In this document: one piece after another, positions 25,485 through 34,052 of the stretch | How the letters are laid out: each line of letters starts with the position of its first letter | How positions within the stretch are numbered: the first letter of the stretch is position 1 | Assembly: GCA_016208495.1 (NCBI GenBank) | Contig: JACQXX010000057.1 | Span: forward strand, 1 to 57,065 | Origin: Acidobacteriota bacterium | Lineage (GTDB): Bacteria; Acidobacteriota; Blastocatellia; Chloracidobacteriales; Chloracidobacteriaceae | Direction: 5' to 3' | DNA: 57,065 nucleotides | The notes under the pieces: model-generated | Told to the model about the DNA's origin: nothing | Database searches by the model: none | The model's input: only the letters and a program-made list of their open reading frames with translations | Position numbers and translations under genes: made by a program

Positions 25485-28031
25485 ATGCCCTCACGCCAGT
25501 CGTTTGTCGGACTCTTACTGCCTGGGATGCGGATATTTTTCTTCAGCATCGGCGTCATGTTCCTTCTTCTGGGAGTATTGCCGCGGGTTTCAGCTCAGGC
25601 AGTTACGATCACCTCAATCAAGCCGAATCAAACCGGATTAGGCCAGTCTCCACCCAAAATCGTGATCAAGGGAACCGGATTTGTCACCGGCACCAGGGTG
25701 TTGTTTAACAACACCGAGGTGGCGGCCATTGTCAAGCCCAGTGGTCGCAAAATTGTGGTCAAGCAATCTCCTCAATCCTTTTTCCAGAATAGCGGGGTTA
25801 TTGCGGTAAAAGTAATTTTACCTGGGGGGCAGGAGTCAAACACGGTCCAACTGGTGGTCGGAAGCCAGAACTCGATTGTGATCAATGAACCGGCCAGTCT
25901 GGCGGTCAATACCGGGGGGACCATTCGGATTCGAGCCAGCGTCGTTGATCTGGCGGGAAATCCGGTGCCGAATGCTCAGGTGGCTTTTCAAAGTGAAACT
26001 CCAGAGGTTGCAACCGTTGATAGCACGGGAACTGTTACCGGGAAAGTGAGCGGGGCGGCAACCTTGCTCCTGAGTTCGAGCGATACCACTCGACGTGTGG
26101 TGGTGGCGGTGAGTCAGGTGATCAATACCGTCCCCTCAGGAATTTTTGGAGATGGTGACATTAAGGTCAATGCTGGCACCGTCTATGCCTCTGATTTGCG
26201 CAATCATTTGATGAAATCGGCTGCGATTGGAAGTCCACTTGGAAATCTGGCCGGATCAAGCGGTACCCCCGGAGATGCCAATGGAGGTTTTGCCGCCAGC
26301 CGATTTAATGGTCCGCTGGGCATTGGATTTGGAAATAATGTGTTGCTTTTAGCTGATACAGCCAATCGAGCGGTTCGACGATTGAATCTCAACACTCGAC
26401 AGGTAGACACCATCATTACCCTGGCTGACGTGCGAGCCAATGTCTCAACCGTCGCCGATTGGGGGCCACGGGGCGTTGTTCAAACCGCAGACGGCAGCAT
26501 TTATATCACCGACCAGTTAAACCATGTGTTATGGCGGGCGCGGTTAAGTGGCGCCCAGGTTTCAATCAACGTTTTTGCTGGCACGATTGGCGAATCTGGC
26601 TTACGCGATGAACTTGGACAAGCCGCCCGGTTTAATGGACCACAGGAACTTGAGTTTGGTTCGGCGAATGTACTGGCGGTTTCTGATCGCCTGAACAAAG
26701 TTGTTCGACTTGTGGCGTTGCCATCAGGGCTGGTTTCCACTATTCGGTCAAATGCCAGTAGATTGGCTGCCCCACAGCGTGGCCAGTTTGAACCACAGCA
26801 AACCAACTTTGCTTTTTCTGATCCGTTTGGTGTTGATCTTGATCCTGCTGGAAATGTTTATGTGGCTGATGGCACAACCGTGCGGGTGGTTTCATTTCAA
26901 GGCGGATCCGCTGAGGTAAATGATCTGGCTCAACCTGGGACTTTTCAAAAAGCGATTGGAGTCTCGATTTCGAATAATGCTGTGTTTGTACTTGACTCCG
27001 GTAAGGGGCAGGTGCTGCAAGTTGGAATTGGGGCACCAACGATTCAGTCGGCTTCACCTGTTGAAGTGACCATCAACCAATCAGTTGAAGTCACACTGAA
27101 GGGGACGAATTTCCTGCCAGGAACTCAAGTTCAGGTCAACGGACAACTTGTTTCAGCCATTGTGGAGAGTGCTTCGCAACTTCGGTTTATTCTCCCCGCG
27201 CAGACATTGGGGGGAAGCCTGGGCCTGAGGGTGTTGACCCGAGGGGGAAGCGCGCAAACCACAATCAATGTGGTTGGCCCGCCCGCCGCACCGTCAAATT
27301 TAAGTGCCCGAGCAATTTCAGGCAAACAAGTTGATCTTTCCTGGACCGATAACAGCACAAACGAGACCGGATTTGTCATTGAACGCCGCGATGGGGACGT
27401 TCCCGTTTTTGTGCCGATTTTCACCACCGGGCCGGACATCACCTCCTTTAGTAATACCGGCCTCAAAGCTGGAACCCTGTATGGATATCGAGTTCGTGCC
27501 GTTAGTGATTTTGGCGAATCACCCAATTCCAACGAGGCGATTGCGGTTCCTTCAACCCCAGTTGAAATTACGTTCACCCCTTCAACCACCCTGGTGGTTC
27601 CTGAAGGAAGCCTGACGCTTGGTATCAACTTCAAAATTAGTGATGAAGAAGGTGCGGAACCTGGAACCGTGACACTTGATATTCCGCTTGATCCACGGGT
27701 CTTTGATCTGAATCGGATTACCATAGAGGCTGGAAAGTTAATCCCAGCAGAAAGTTACCCGGCAGACAGCCTCTTTGTGGCGCCATATAACGATGGAATC
27801 CGCATTGTTCTTTCCAGCTCGAAAGATCCGTTGAATGCCAAATTAAACAGTGGTCTGGATGAATTTTGTAAGCTCACGCTTCCGATTTTGGCGACGGCGC
27901 CTTTCGGAGACTTCCCGATTGATGCTTCGGCGACGCTTCCATTTGGCACTCAGTTAAATCAGCCGCTTATCAACGGTGGGCAACCAGTACCGTTTGTCAG
28001 TCAAGCCACAATGATTACGGTGGTCAGATAA
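25485..28031 (+). CDS. Secreted multidomain protein: IPT, Big, NHL, IPT, FN3 and cohesin-like domains
   Basis: The 848-residue protein begins with a signal peptide (IFFFSIGVMFLLLGVLPRVSAQA). In order it shows an IPT/TIG domain (about 38-125), a Big-2-like domain (about 130-205, ATVDSTGTVTGKVSGAATL) and an NHL beta-propeller (about 215-500, repeated DPAGNVYVAD and RFNGPLGIGFGNNVLLLADT). A second IPT (about 515-595), an FN3 domain (about 598-690) and a C-terminal beta-sandwich (about 695-848) follow. The last domain resembles cohesins (LDIPLDPRVFDLNRITIEAGKL with a later GDFPIDA). GAGGTGA at 25474-25480 precedes the ATG. The next gene encodes a dockerin-ending protein, so the two may dock. Propeller and IPT modules suggest extracellular binding, and no catalytic motif is seen. 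Confidence 0.85.
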   Translation: MPSRQSFVGLLLPGMRIFFFSIGVMFLLLGVLPRVSAQAVTITSIKPNQTGLGQSPPKIVIKGTGFVTGTRVLFNNTEVAAIVKPSGRKIVVKQSPQSFFQNSGVIAVKVILPGGQESNTVQLVVGSQNSIVINEPASLAVNTGGTIRIRASVVDLAGNPVPNAQVAFQSETPEVATVDSTGTVTGKVSGAATLLLSSSDTTRRVVVAVSQVINTVPSGIFGDGDIKVNAGTVYASDLRNHLMKSAAIGSPLGNLAGSSGTPGDANGGFAASRFNGPLGIGFGNNVLLLADTANRAVRRLNLNTRQVDTIITLADVRANVSTVADWGPRGVVQTADGSIYITDQLNHVLWRARLSGAQVSINVFAGTIGESGLRDELGQAARFNGPQELEFGSANVLAVSDRLNKVVRLVALPSGLVSTIRSNASRLAAPQRGQFEPQQTNFAFSDPFGVDLDPAGNVYVADGTTVRVVSFQGGSAEVNDLAQPGTFQKAIGVSISNNAVFVLDSGKGQVLQVGIGAPTIQSASPVEVTINQSVEVTLKGTNFLPGTQVQVNGQLVSAIVESASQLRFILPAQTLGGSLGLRVLTRGGSAQTTINVVGPPAAPSNLSARAISGKQVDLSWTDNSTNETGFVIERRDGDVPVFVPIFTTGPDITSFSNTGLKAGTLYGYRVRAVSDFGESPNSNEAIAVPSTPVEITFTPSTTLVVPEGSLTLGINFKISDEEGAEPGTVTLDIPLDPRVFDLNRITIEAGKLIPAESYPADSLFVAPYNDGIRIVLSSSKDPLNAKLNSGLDEFCKLTLPILATAPFGDFPIDASATLPFGTQLNQPLINGGQPVPFVSQATMITVVR

Positions 28032-28184
28032 GGGGAATGGAATAGAACTGGCCATTGCCTTCAGGCTTGTGGACCAGCGCTTCGATTCACCGAATCACTC
28101 TGGGCCAGCAATGGGCAAAATGATTGGAAATAGCAGGTTTTCCTGACTTTGAACTCTGAACCCTAAATTGATTTGAGGAACGCT

Positions 28185-30455
28185 ATGTCATCAGGTGTGA
28201 CCCGTCATAATGCTTCTTCACCAAACGCGGTGAGCCGTTTTGCCTCTCTGGCACCAACCAAAAAGACTCCTTCTTCCACCTGGAAAGGCTGGAAAACTCG
28301 GGTGCTGGTTGGGGTTGTTCTGGGATTAACCTTGATGACCGGGCCTAAGGGGTCAGAAGGGGATACAACGTTTGATCCACCCGTTTTGAGAGCCCCCAAT
28401 GCCGCACCTGTCATTACTCAAACTGGACTGACGGTTATGGCGGGAAAAACAACCACCGGCAATATTGGTGGTGCTTCGGATGATTGTGGCATTTCTGAAT
28501 TTGGATTCAGCCCTGATCCTGCGGCGGGGATTACGGTCAGTGGGGTGAACGATTCATTTTCCGGAAATCTGGGAAGTGTGACAGCGACGATTTCCGCCGT
28601 ATGTGGTTTGTCTCCAGGGGTATACCCGGTTGGGCAGATTTCAGTGATTGATGATGCTAAAACCCCACCGATGTGTCTGAGCCCAGGTGGGCCGCAACTC
28701 AGTGCCAATGCTGTGATTTCGGTGCGGGTTATCGCCAATCCAGTTCCTACTTTAGGCACTTACACCGACGTTACAACCGGCGCCAGCTCAACCGTCACTG
28801 TTACCCCGACAACACCCCCGGCTGATGCCAGCAATGACATCCGTGAAGTGATCGTGAGTCCTCAAGATTTACCCGGTGGCGGAACTGCCGTTGTGAACCC
28901 TGCAACCGGAGTGGTGACGATAACAACCGATGTCGGAACCACCGCTGGAGAATATCAAATTTCGGTCATGGTAACCGATGCCTGTAACTCGAAAACAACT
29001 CAGTCCTTTAAATTAACAGTGACCCAAACCCTGGTAAACACAGCACCATTATTGACTGCCACGGGCAGTGTGACTGTTTCCCAGGGAGGCGCTGAAGTTT
29101 CCGCCGATGTGGCCACCACCACCGATGAGCAGGAAGAGGCTGGGGCACTCCAGGTTTCACTTTCGGATATTCCAGCGGGGATTTCAGTGCGAGTTGTCAA
29201 TTCTGGCGGAACCATTCAGGCGTTTGCCCAGGCTGCCTGCTCAGTCGCACCAAACATTTATCCAATTTCATTGACAGTCAGTGACACTGGGATTCCAGTC
29301 GCACCGCCATTGACGACCTCAACAACTTTTAATGTAACAGTTACCGGAAATTCAACTCCGACTATCGGCAGTTATTCCAATGTGACCCTGGTCCAGGGAG
29401 GTTCAGCAACTCAATCTCCGAGCGCTCCGCCATCTGATCGAAATAACAATATTTCACGAGTCACTGTGACCCCAACTTCATTGCCGGGTGGTGGCAGCGT
29501 TTCGGTTGACCCGGCCAGCGGCGCCGTCCGGATTACGACTGTTTCGGCGACACAACCTGGTACCTACCCGGTTCGCGTGGTCGTGGCAGATCCATGTAAC
29601 GAAACAAGCGCGGGCTTCCAGCTCCTTGTGAATAAACCCCAAACCCGACCCGCAGCTCCGACCGGGTTGGCGGCAGGTGCGGCGACTTCAGTCCAGATTG
29701 ATCTTTCCTGGAGTGACAACAGTGACAATGAAGCTGGTTTTGTCATTGAGCGTCGGACTGCCACTGGTCAGTTTGCTATACTGGCCACCACCAACGCTGA
29801 TGTTGTTCGGTTTAGCAACAGTGGTCTGACCCCAGGGGTTGAATATGGGTATCGAGTCAAAGCCACCAATGGGGTTGGCGACTCAGACTATACCAACGTG
29901 GCAAGTGCCATACCCCCAATCCCAACCAACCTTGGGGTCTCCCAGTTTTTCCCACTGGCCGCTGCGCCCGGAGGGAAAATTATCATTCATGGATTTGGGT
30001 TTATTCCTGGTGCTACGGAAGTCTATTTCGGAGGCGATGCGCAAATTCGGTCTCCTCTGGTAGCTGTCTTTTCACCAACTCAAGCCGAAGTGACGGTCCC
30101 GGATTCAGGAGGAGGCTCAGGCAATGTCAATGGGTTTATTACCGTCCGAGTTCCTGGCCAACCTGATGCCAACACCCGAGGGTTTTTACAAAATTCGAGT
30201 GATCCCAACAATCCAGCCTCAACTTTCCCTGAATTTGTGGTGTTAGGCGATATCACTGGGGATGGGATTGTTGATCAACGCGACGTGAATGAATTGCAAG
30301 CCGCTGTTTTGGGGCAGAAACAATTAGACGCTCGTCAAGCACTTGCTGGGGATGTCTTCCCTTTAAATCTGAATGGTAGTCGTGGGGATGGAAAATTCTC
30401 TGGGATTGATTTCACTGTTCTTCGGGCGGTCGTTTTGGGTCAGGTTGCCTTCTGA
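28185..30455 (+). CDS. Secreted repeat protein with FN3, IPT and C-terminal dockerin
   Basis: The protein has about 756 residues. After a basic N-terminus it has one hydrophobic stretch (RVLVGVVLGLTLMTG). Residues about 60-500 consist of alternating beta domains. Two long units repeat closely, with VPTLGTYTDVTTG and TPTIGSYSNVTLV marking their starts and LPGGGTAVVNPATGVVTITT and LPGGGSVSVDPASGAVRITT their ends. An FN3 domain (about 500-590) and an IPT domain (about 598-680) follow. The last 65 residues form a type I dockerin: GDITGDGIVDQRDVNELQAAVLGQ, then a second loop NLNGSRGDGKFSGIDFTVLRAVVLGQ with an insert. ATG 28185 follows GAGGA at 28175-28179. It probably forms a complex at the cell surface with the preceding protein. 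Confidence 0.85.
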   Translation: MSSGVTRHNASSPNAVSRFASLAPTKKTPSSTWKGWKTRVLVGVVLGLTLMTGPKGSEGDTTFDPPVLRAPNAAPVITQTGLTVMAGKTTTGNIGGASDDCGISEFGFSPDPAAGITVSGVNDSFSGNLGSVTATISAVCGLSPGVYPVGQISVIDDAKTPPMCLSPGGPQLSANAVISVRVIANPVPTLGTYTDVTTGASSTVTVTPTTPPADASNDIREVIVSPQDLPGGGTAVVNPATGVVTITTDVGTTAGEYQISVMVTDACNSKTTQSFKLTVTQTLVNTAPLLTATGSVTVSQGGAEVSADVATTTDEQEEAGALQVSLSDIPAGISVRVVNSGGTIQAFAQAACSVAPNIYPISLTVSDTGIPVAPPLTTSTTFNVTVTGNSTPTIGSYSNVTLVQGGSATQSPSAPPSDRNNNISRVTVTPTSLPGGGSVSVDPASGAVRITTVSATQPGTYPVRVVVADPCNETSAGFQLLVNKPQTRPAAPTGLAAGAATSVQIDLSWSDNSDNEAGFVIERRTATGQFAILATTNADVVRFSNSGLTPGVEYGYRVKATNGVGDSDYTNVASAIPPIPTNLGVSQFFPLAAAPGGKIIIHGFGFIPGATEVYFGGDAQIRSPLVAVFSPTQAEVTVPDSGGGSGNVNGFITVRVPGQPDANTRGFLQNSSDPNNPASTFPEFVVLGDITGDGIVDQRDVNELQAAVLGQKQLDARQALAGDVFPLNLNGSRGDGKFSGIDFTVLRAVVLGQVAF

Positions 30456-30456
30456 G

Positions 30457-30551
30457 ATGACAAGGTGACAAGTGACAGGATGACAGGGTGACAGGGTGAC
30501 AAGGTGACAGGATGACAGGGTGACAGGGTGACAGGGTGACAAGGTGATAAG
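30457..30551. repeat. Left array of an inverted pair: twelve units of an 8-nt repeat
   Basis: From 30457, two bases after the dockerin stop, twelve units of RTGACARG run to 30551 (for example GTGACAGG, ATGACAGG, GTGACAAG), one of them shortened to 7 nt. The matching reverse-complement array is at 30985-31057, and the four-helix-bundle gene lies between them. Confidence 0.95.
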
Positions 30552-30569
30552 AGGAAGCCCTGGCTTGTT

Positions 30570-30974
30570 TCACTTTTTCTGCTGAGTGTTGGTTAAAATC
30601 CACGTTTCTGAATGGGTTGCCATGCCAACAAGGGTTCGAATGATCCTTGAATAGGTTTCAAATAACTCAAGTACAACTTCCCGGTTTATGTATTCGCATC
30701 GGGATGAAAATTCAATCCAAACCTGAGTTTCAGCCGACTCGCTTTCACACTCACAAAGCTTACTGATGAATGCTGCCTGATATCTCCTTTTTCTCCAGGC
30801 TTCAGCCAGGTTGGCACAAACAGATCGTGAGGACCTCCGAATTTGATCCACAAGGGAGTAAGTTTCTTCCTTCGGAAACAATTTGGTAAGTTCAAAGATT
30901 TTCATAGCTGCATCAAGAGAGAGTTGATACACCTCAAGATCGTTATGAGTCTGGATTCTTTTCTTTTGGCTCAT
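30570..30974 (-). CDS. Four-helix-bundle protein (S23 / 23S rRNA intervening-sequence type)
   Basis: The 134-residue protein opens with the family pattern NDLEVYQLSLDAAMKIFELTK and continues LVDQIRRSSRSVCANLAEAWRKR and ISKLCECESESAETQVWIEFSSRCEYI. These are the marks of S23-type four-helix bundles, known from ORFs inside 23S rRNA intervening sequences and related to the Avd protein of diversity-generating retroelements. They form pentameric barrels that bind nucleic acid. It is free-standing here. No rRNA or reverse transcriptase is near. Inverted 8-nt-repeat arrays lie on both sides, and GGTGA from the last unit of the right array sits 9 nt before the ATG, where it can act as the ribosome site. 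The C-terminal tail TNTQQKK is short and basic. Confidence 0.92.
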   Translation of the reverse strand: MSQKKRIQTHNDLEVYQLSLDAAMKIFELTKLFPKEETYSLVDQIRRSSRSVCANLAEAWRKRRYQAAFISKLCECESESAETQVWIEFSSRCEYINREVVLELFETYSRIIRTLVGMATHSETWILTNTQQKK

Positions 30975-30984
30975 AAGTTTTTTT

Positions 30985-31057
30985 CACCCGTCACCTTGTC
31001 ATCCTGTCACCTTGTCACTCTGTCATTTGTCACCTTGTCATTGGTCACCTTGTCACC
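30985..31057. repeat. Right array of the inverted pair (CYTGTCAY units)
   Basis: About nine units of CTTGTCAC or CCTGTCAT type run from 30985 to 31057, some with a base missing. They are the reverse complement of the units at 30457-30551. A transcript of the S23 gene would carry one array before the start and the other after the stop, able to pair. The right edge touches the DUF4384 gene's stop at 31060. Confidence 0.95.
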
Positions 31058-31059
31058 CT

Positions 31060-31818
31060 TCATTCATGTTTGATCAAAAATCGTTCGATCAACTCAGCCC
31101 GCTTATTTGGGTTGGTTGAGGTGATGAAGATGGAAAAAAGTCGTTCAAAATTTCTTCCGTTCGTGCCACCACTGGTTCGACGCACAAAAGGGGCAGTTGT
31201 TTGAACCAGTTCTTCGAGTACTTGCTGCTGGTTGATTCCACTCTGTCGGTCAACCAGGCTAAGCAGGAGTTCACGGCTGTAAACGATGGTAAACACTTCG
31301 TTTCCAACTGGCGGGGTGATGGTATACCAGCATTCATCGGGGTTGGTTCCATCCAGGCACTCACCGGGAAGGATGTATTCCTGACCCTGACGCAAAAAAT
31401 TTCTTCCATTTCCAATCCTGGAGTCAGGGTAAATCAGTTGGGGCTGATTCAACGGGCGGCCATCAGGTGTTTCGCTGTGGTTGAATACATACAGGTACCC
31501 GTCATAGTTGGGCCGGACCCAAATCCGTAACTGGTCGTCAGTAAAAAACGTGGATAATGGATTGACCGCTTCAGCACGTCCAGTCGGTGATTTTTTCAAA
31601 AGCTGCAATTCCAAACCCAGGGGGGCGCTTTTGACTTTTGGACGAGCGCGAACGGGTCGAGGTTGAGGTGCTGATTTTTTGGCATTGGCTTTACTCCACA
31701 CCAGTGTGTCTGAGTTAGACTGTGCCTGACAGGGAGGTGCCCCGGCCAGCAAGACAACGACTCCCCAAACCAAAGTGAATAGAGTGATTTGAATAGAATT
31801 ACCAGCGCGAAATTGCAT
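31060..31818 (-). CDS. Secreted DUF4384-domain protein
   Basis: The 252-residue protein has a signal peptide (hydrophobic ITLFTLVWGVVVLLAG, cleavage near CQAQS). Residues about 70-190 are a DUF4384 domain (FFTDDQLRIWVRPNYDGYLYVFNHSETPDG, LIYPDSRIGNG, YSRELLLSL). DUF4384 domains commonly lie near kinases, caspase-like peptidases or SUMF1 proteins in Acidobacteria and cyanobacteria. Their role is unknown. ATG 31818 is supported by GAGG 5 nt upstream. It is the third gene of the minus-strand operon that starts at 36074, with a 66-nt gap to the kinase gene. Its stop lies two bases from the repeat array. Confidence 0.85.
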   Translation of the reverse strand: MQFRAGNSIQITLFTLVWGVVVLLAGAPPCQAQSNSDTLVWSKANAKKSAPQPRPVRARPKVKSAPLGLELQLLKKSPTGRAEAVNPLSTFFTDDQLRIWVRPNYDGYLYVFNHSETPDGRPLNQPQLIYPDSRIGNGRNFLRQGQEYILPGECLDGTNPDECWYTITPPVGNEVFTIVYSRELLLSLVDRQSGINQQQVLEELVQTTAPFVRRTSGGTNGRNFERLFSIFITSTNPNKRAELIERFLIKHE

Positions 31819-31884
31819 ACACACCTCATCAATTTATTGAAATCAAAATCAATCAGCTTTTTGAGCTTCAGCCAATCATTTGCC

Positions 31885-33975
31885 TTATCGAGTTTTTTTC
31901 AGCACTTCCGTCAACCGTGGATCATCGGCTGAAATCGCACATCGGAAACCAATCAACCAGCTTCGTTCTTCCTGGTCACTTTTTTCAAACTGAGGGGTAT
32001 GAAACAGTCGTCGCGAAGTCCGGGTGTCTTCTGGTCCACCACGAAAACTGCCACCCCGCACCACTTTATTTTTGCTTCCGAAATTTGGGTCCGGCTGGGT
32101 GTTTCCGGGATAGGGTTGATAATCAGAATCGGTCCATTCAGCCACATTTCCAGCTAAATCAAATACTCCATAGGCACTGGTATTTCCTGAAATCACACCT
32201 GGCTGAACCGGGCTGGTTGAAGTTGCATTGGCCCGGCTCGGGTCAAATGAAGCGCCCCAGGGCCAGATATTTTTCAATTTGGCGCCGCGTCCCCAGGAAG
32301 CTGCCTTTTCCCACTCGATTTCATTTGGCAACCGTTTCCCAGCCCACTGTGCATACGCCCGGGCATCATCCCAGGTAACTCCCACAACGGGGAGCGTTGG
32401 ACTGCCAAGAAAGTATTTTTCATTCCACCAGGGGTTGGTCGGAATCGCACGACCAGTTGCCTCACAAAAACGACGGTACTGATCATTGGTAACCTCAAAT
32501 TTGTCAATATAATACGCTGGAAGCGTCACCGCCTGGGCTGGCTTTTCATTGGGTTGGTGATCATTACTTCCCAACTGAAATTCCCCTTCCGGAATATAAA
32601 TCATTGGGCCCTGGTACTCGATTTCATTAGCTGGACTGATTTGTTGGGCCTGAAGTTTGGCGTCCACAACCTGGTTTTGGCCATTCTGGCCGACCACGGT
32701 GGTGGTAAATTCACCGTACCCTTCACACACGACCCGGAGGGCGCGGCTTCCTGCTTTCACCCCGGTCACGACTACATTTCCAGTATGAGCTGTGATACCT
32801 CGCGGAGCATTATCAACCAGAATGATACTCCCTTGGGGCGCTCCCTGAACCGTCATTGTAAAGCCAGCCTGATCAGTCAAGAACATGAACCCGACACAAA
32901 GTGTGACGAGTGTTGCCCAAACTGCACCGGCTGCCCACAGAAACCATTGTGGAGCGGAGCCGATTCGATTGGCAAAGAACCCAGTTCGGGCCCGGTGTGG
33001 TACGACCTGCCCGGCAGATTGATATGTTGTTGATCGGGATGAATAAGCTGAAGCATTTCGATCAACCAGGGTTCGTCGTTCAGAAGGCTCACTTCGGGCG
33101 GATCTTGAAGGGGAGACCGGGCTTCGGTCCCGTCCTGAACGCCGGCCAAGTGCCCGGAGGGCATCCTCAGTTGATCGAAAACGATTATTGGTGTGTTTCG
33201 CCATAAGACTCTCAACCGTTCTGGAAAGAAATAATGGAATATGTGGATCAAATTCGTGTAAGACCGGAGCTTCCGCATTGAAATTACAGTGCCATTCCAA
33301 CCACCGTTGGTTCAGGCTATTGGAGCTCCCGCGATAAATATGTCGAAATGTATCTCGAAACCGTTTTTCACCAACCACCAGCTCATAAGCCAGAATACCA
33401 ACAGCATATAAGTCTGCTTGAACCCGATCTGCCCCACGGTTTTTCTGAGGGTCAATCAACTCCGGTGCGGTGTATTTGGCAGTGCCGAGTTGATTTTGTG
33501 GGGGGCTTGAAATTGACTCCGCCAGCCCAAAATCAATAATCACCACGCTTCCATCCAGACCGAGCACGACGTTTTCAGCTTTTAAATCGCGATGGACAAA
33601 TCCTGCTTGATGAAGCGCATTCACTCCGGTTAAGACAGGTATTAATAAATCAACCACTTTGTCAGCGGGTGTCGGCCCCGACCGGATAATATCTCGGAGG
33701 GTGTGGCCTTCAATATAATCCATCACCACAAAGTACCGGCCCTGCCACTCAAAAGCATCAAGCAACGAAACCAGATTGTGGTGTTCCGGCAGTTGCTTTA
33801 AAACCTGCCGTTCATGCTCAAATCGCTTGCGAATTCCCTGGTCGTTCGTTCCATGAGCCAAAATTTCTTTGACGGCAACATACTTTTCAAATCGCGGATG
33901 GAATGCTTTCCACACGGTCCCCATTCCGCCAGTGCCAATTTGTTCCAGCAATTCATATTTCCCGACGCGTTTCAT
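31885..33975 (-). CDS. Ser/Thr kinase with PEGA and SUMF1-like domains
   Basis: The protein has 696 residues. The kinase domain covers about 7-265, with GTGGMGTVWKA, AVKEI, HRDLKAEN, DFGLAE and the activation-loop GTAKYTAPE. A Ser/Arg-rich linker follows, and one transmembrane helix lies at about 345-365 (FLWAAGAVWATLVTLCVGFMF). Outside the membrane are a PEGA domain (about 375-440) and a SUMF1/FGE-like domain (about 455-690). The latter has MIYIPEGEFQLGSN, DKFEVTNDQYRRFCE, GKRLPNEIEWEKAA, DLAGNVAEWT and IGFRCA. In real formylglycine-generating enzymes two Cys follow the GGS stretch. Here it reads RGGSFRGGPEDTRTSRR, without Cys, so it is unlikely to oxidise sulfatases and more likely binds a ligand. 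It lies in an operon with the secreted genes on either side. Confidence 0.92.
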   Translation of the reverse strand: MKRVGKYELLEQIGTGGMGTVWKAFHPRFEKYVAVKEILAHGTNDQGIRKRFEHERQVLKQLPEHHNLVSLLDAFEWQGRYFVVMDYIEGHTLRDIIRSGPTPADKVVDLLIPVLTGVNALHQAGFVHRDLKAENVVLGLDGSVVIIDFGLAESISSPPQNQLGTAKYTAPELIDPQKNRGADRVQADLYAVGILAYELVVGEKRFRDTFRHIYRGSSNSLNQRWLEWHCNFNAEAPVLHEFDPHIPLFLSRTVESLMAKHTNNRFRSTEDALRALGRRSGRDRSPVSPSRSARSEPSERRTLVDRNASAYSSRSTTYQSAGQVVPHRARTGFFANRIGSAPQWFLWAAGAVWATLVTLCVGFMFLTDQAGFTMTVQGAPQGSIILVDNAPRGITAHTGNVVVTGVKAGSRALRVVCEGYGEFTTTVVGQNGQNQVVDAKLQAQQISPANEIEYQGPMIYIPEGEFQLGSNDHQPNEKPAQAVTLPAYYIDKFEVTNDQYRRFCEATGRAIPTNPWWNEKYFLGSPTLPVVGVTWDDARAYAQWAGKRLPNEIEWEKAASWGRGAKLKNIWPWGASFDPSRANATSTSPVQPGVISGNTSAYGVFDLAGNVAEWTDSDYQPYPGNTQPDPNFGSKNKVVRGGSFRGGPEDTRTSRRLFHTPQFEKSDQEERSWLIGFRCAISADDPRLTEVLKKTR

Positions 33976-34052
33976 ATCCCTGCCCCATTTTGAAAGAAAC
34001 CCTTCGAACCTTGAACTCGCTCAATGAGGAAATGACTGAGGTGCCACAAAGC

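Noticed and set aside
30570-30974. Diversity-generating retroelement with an Avd-like protein
   Set aside because: The four-helix protein could be Avd-like, but no reverse transcriptase, template repeat or variable repeat is in the window.
30457-31057. CRISPR array
   Set aside because: Units are contiguous without unique spacers and only 8 nt long.
30843-31073. A plus-strand frame reading TLSSCHLVTLSFV in the right array
   Set aside because: It is open only because the 8-nt repeat lacks stops. It has no ribosome site and no homologous pattern.
31885-33975. Active formylglycine-generating enzyme fused to a kinase
   Set aside because: The Cys pair expected after the GGS stretch is missing (RGGSFRGGPEDTRTSRR).
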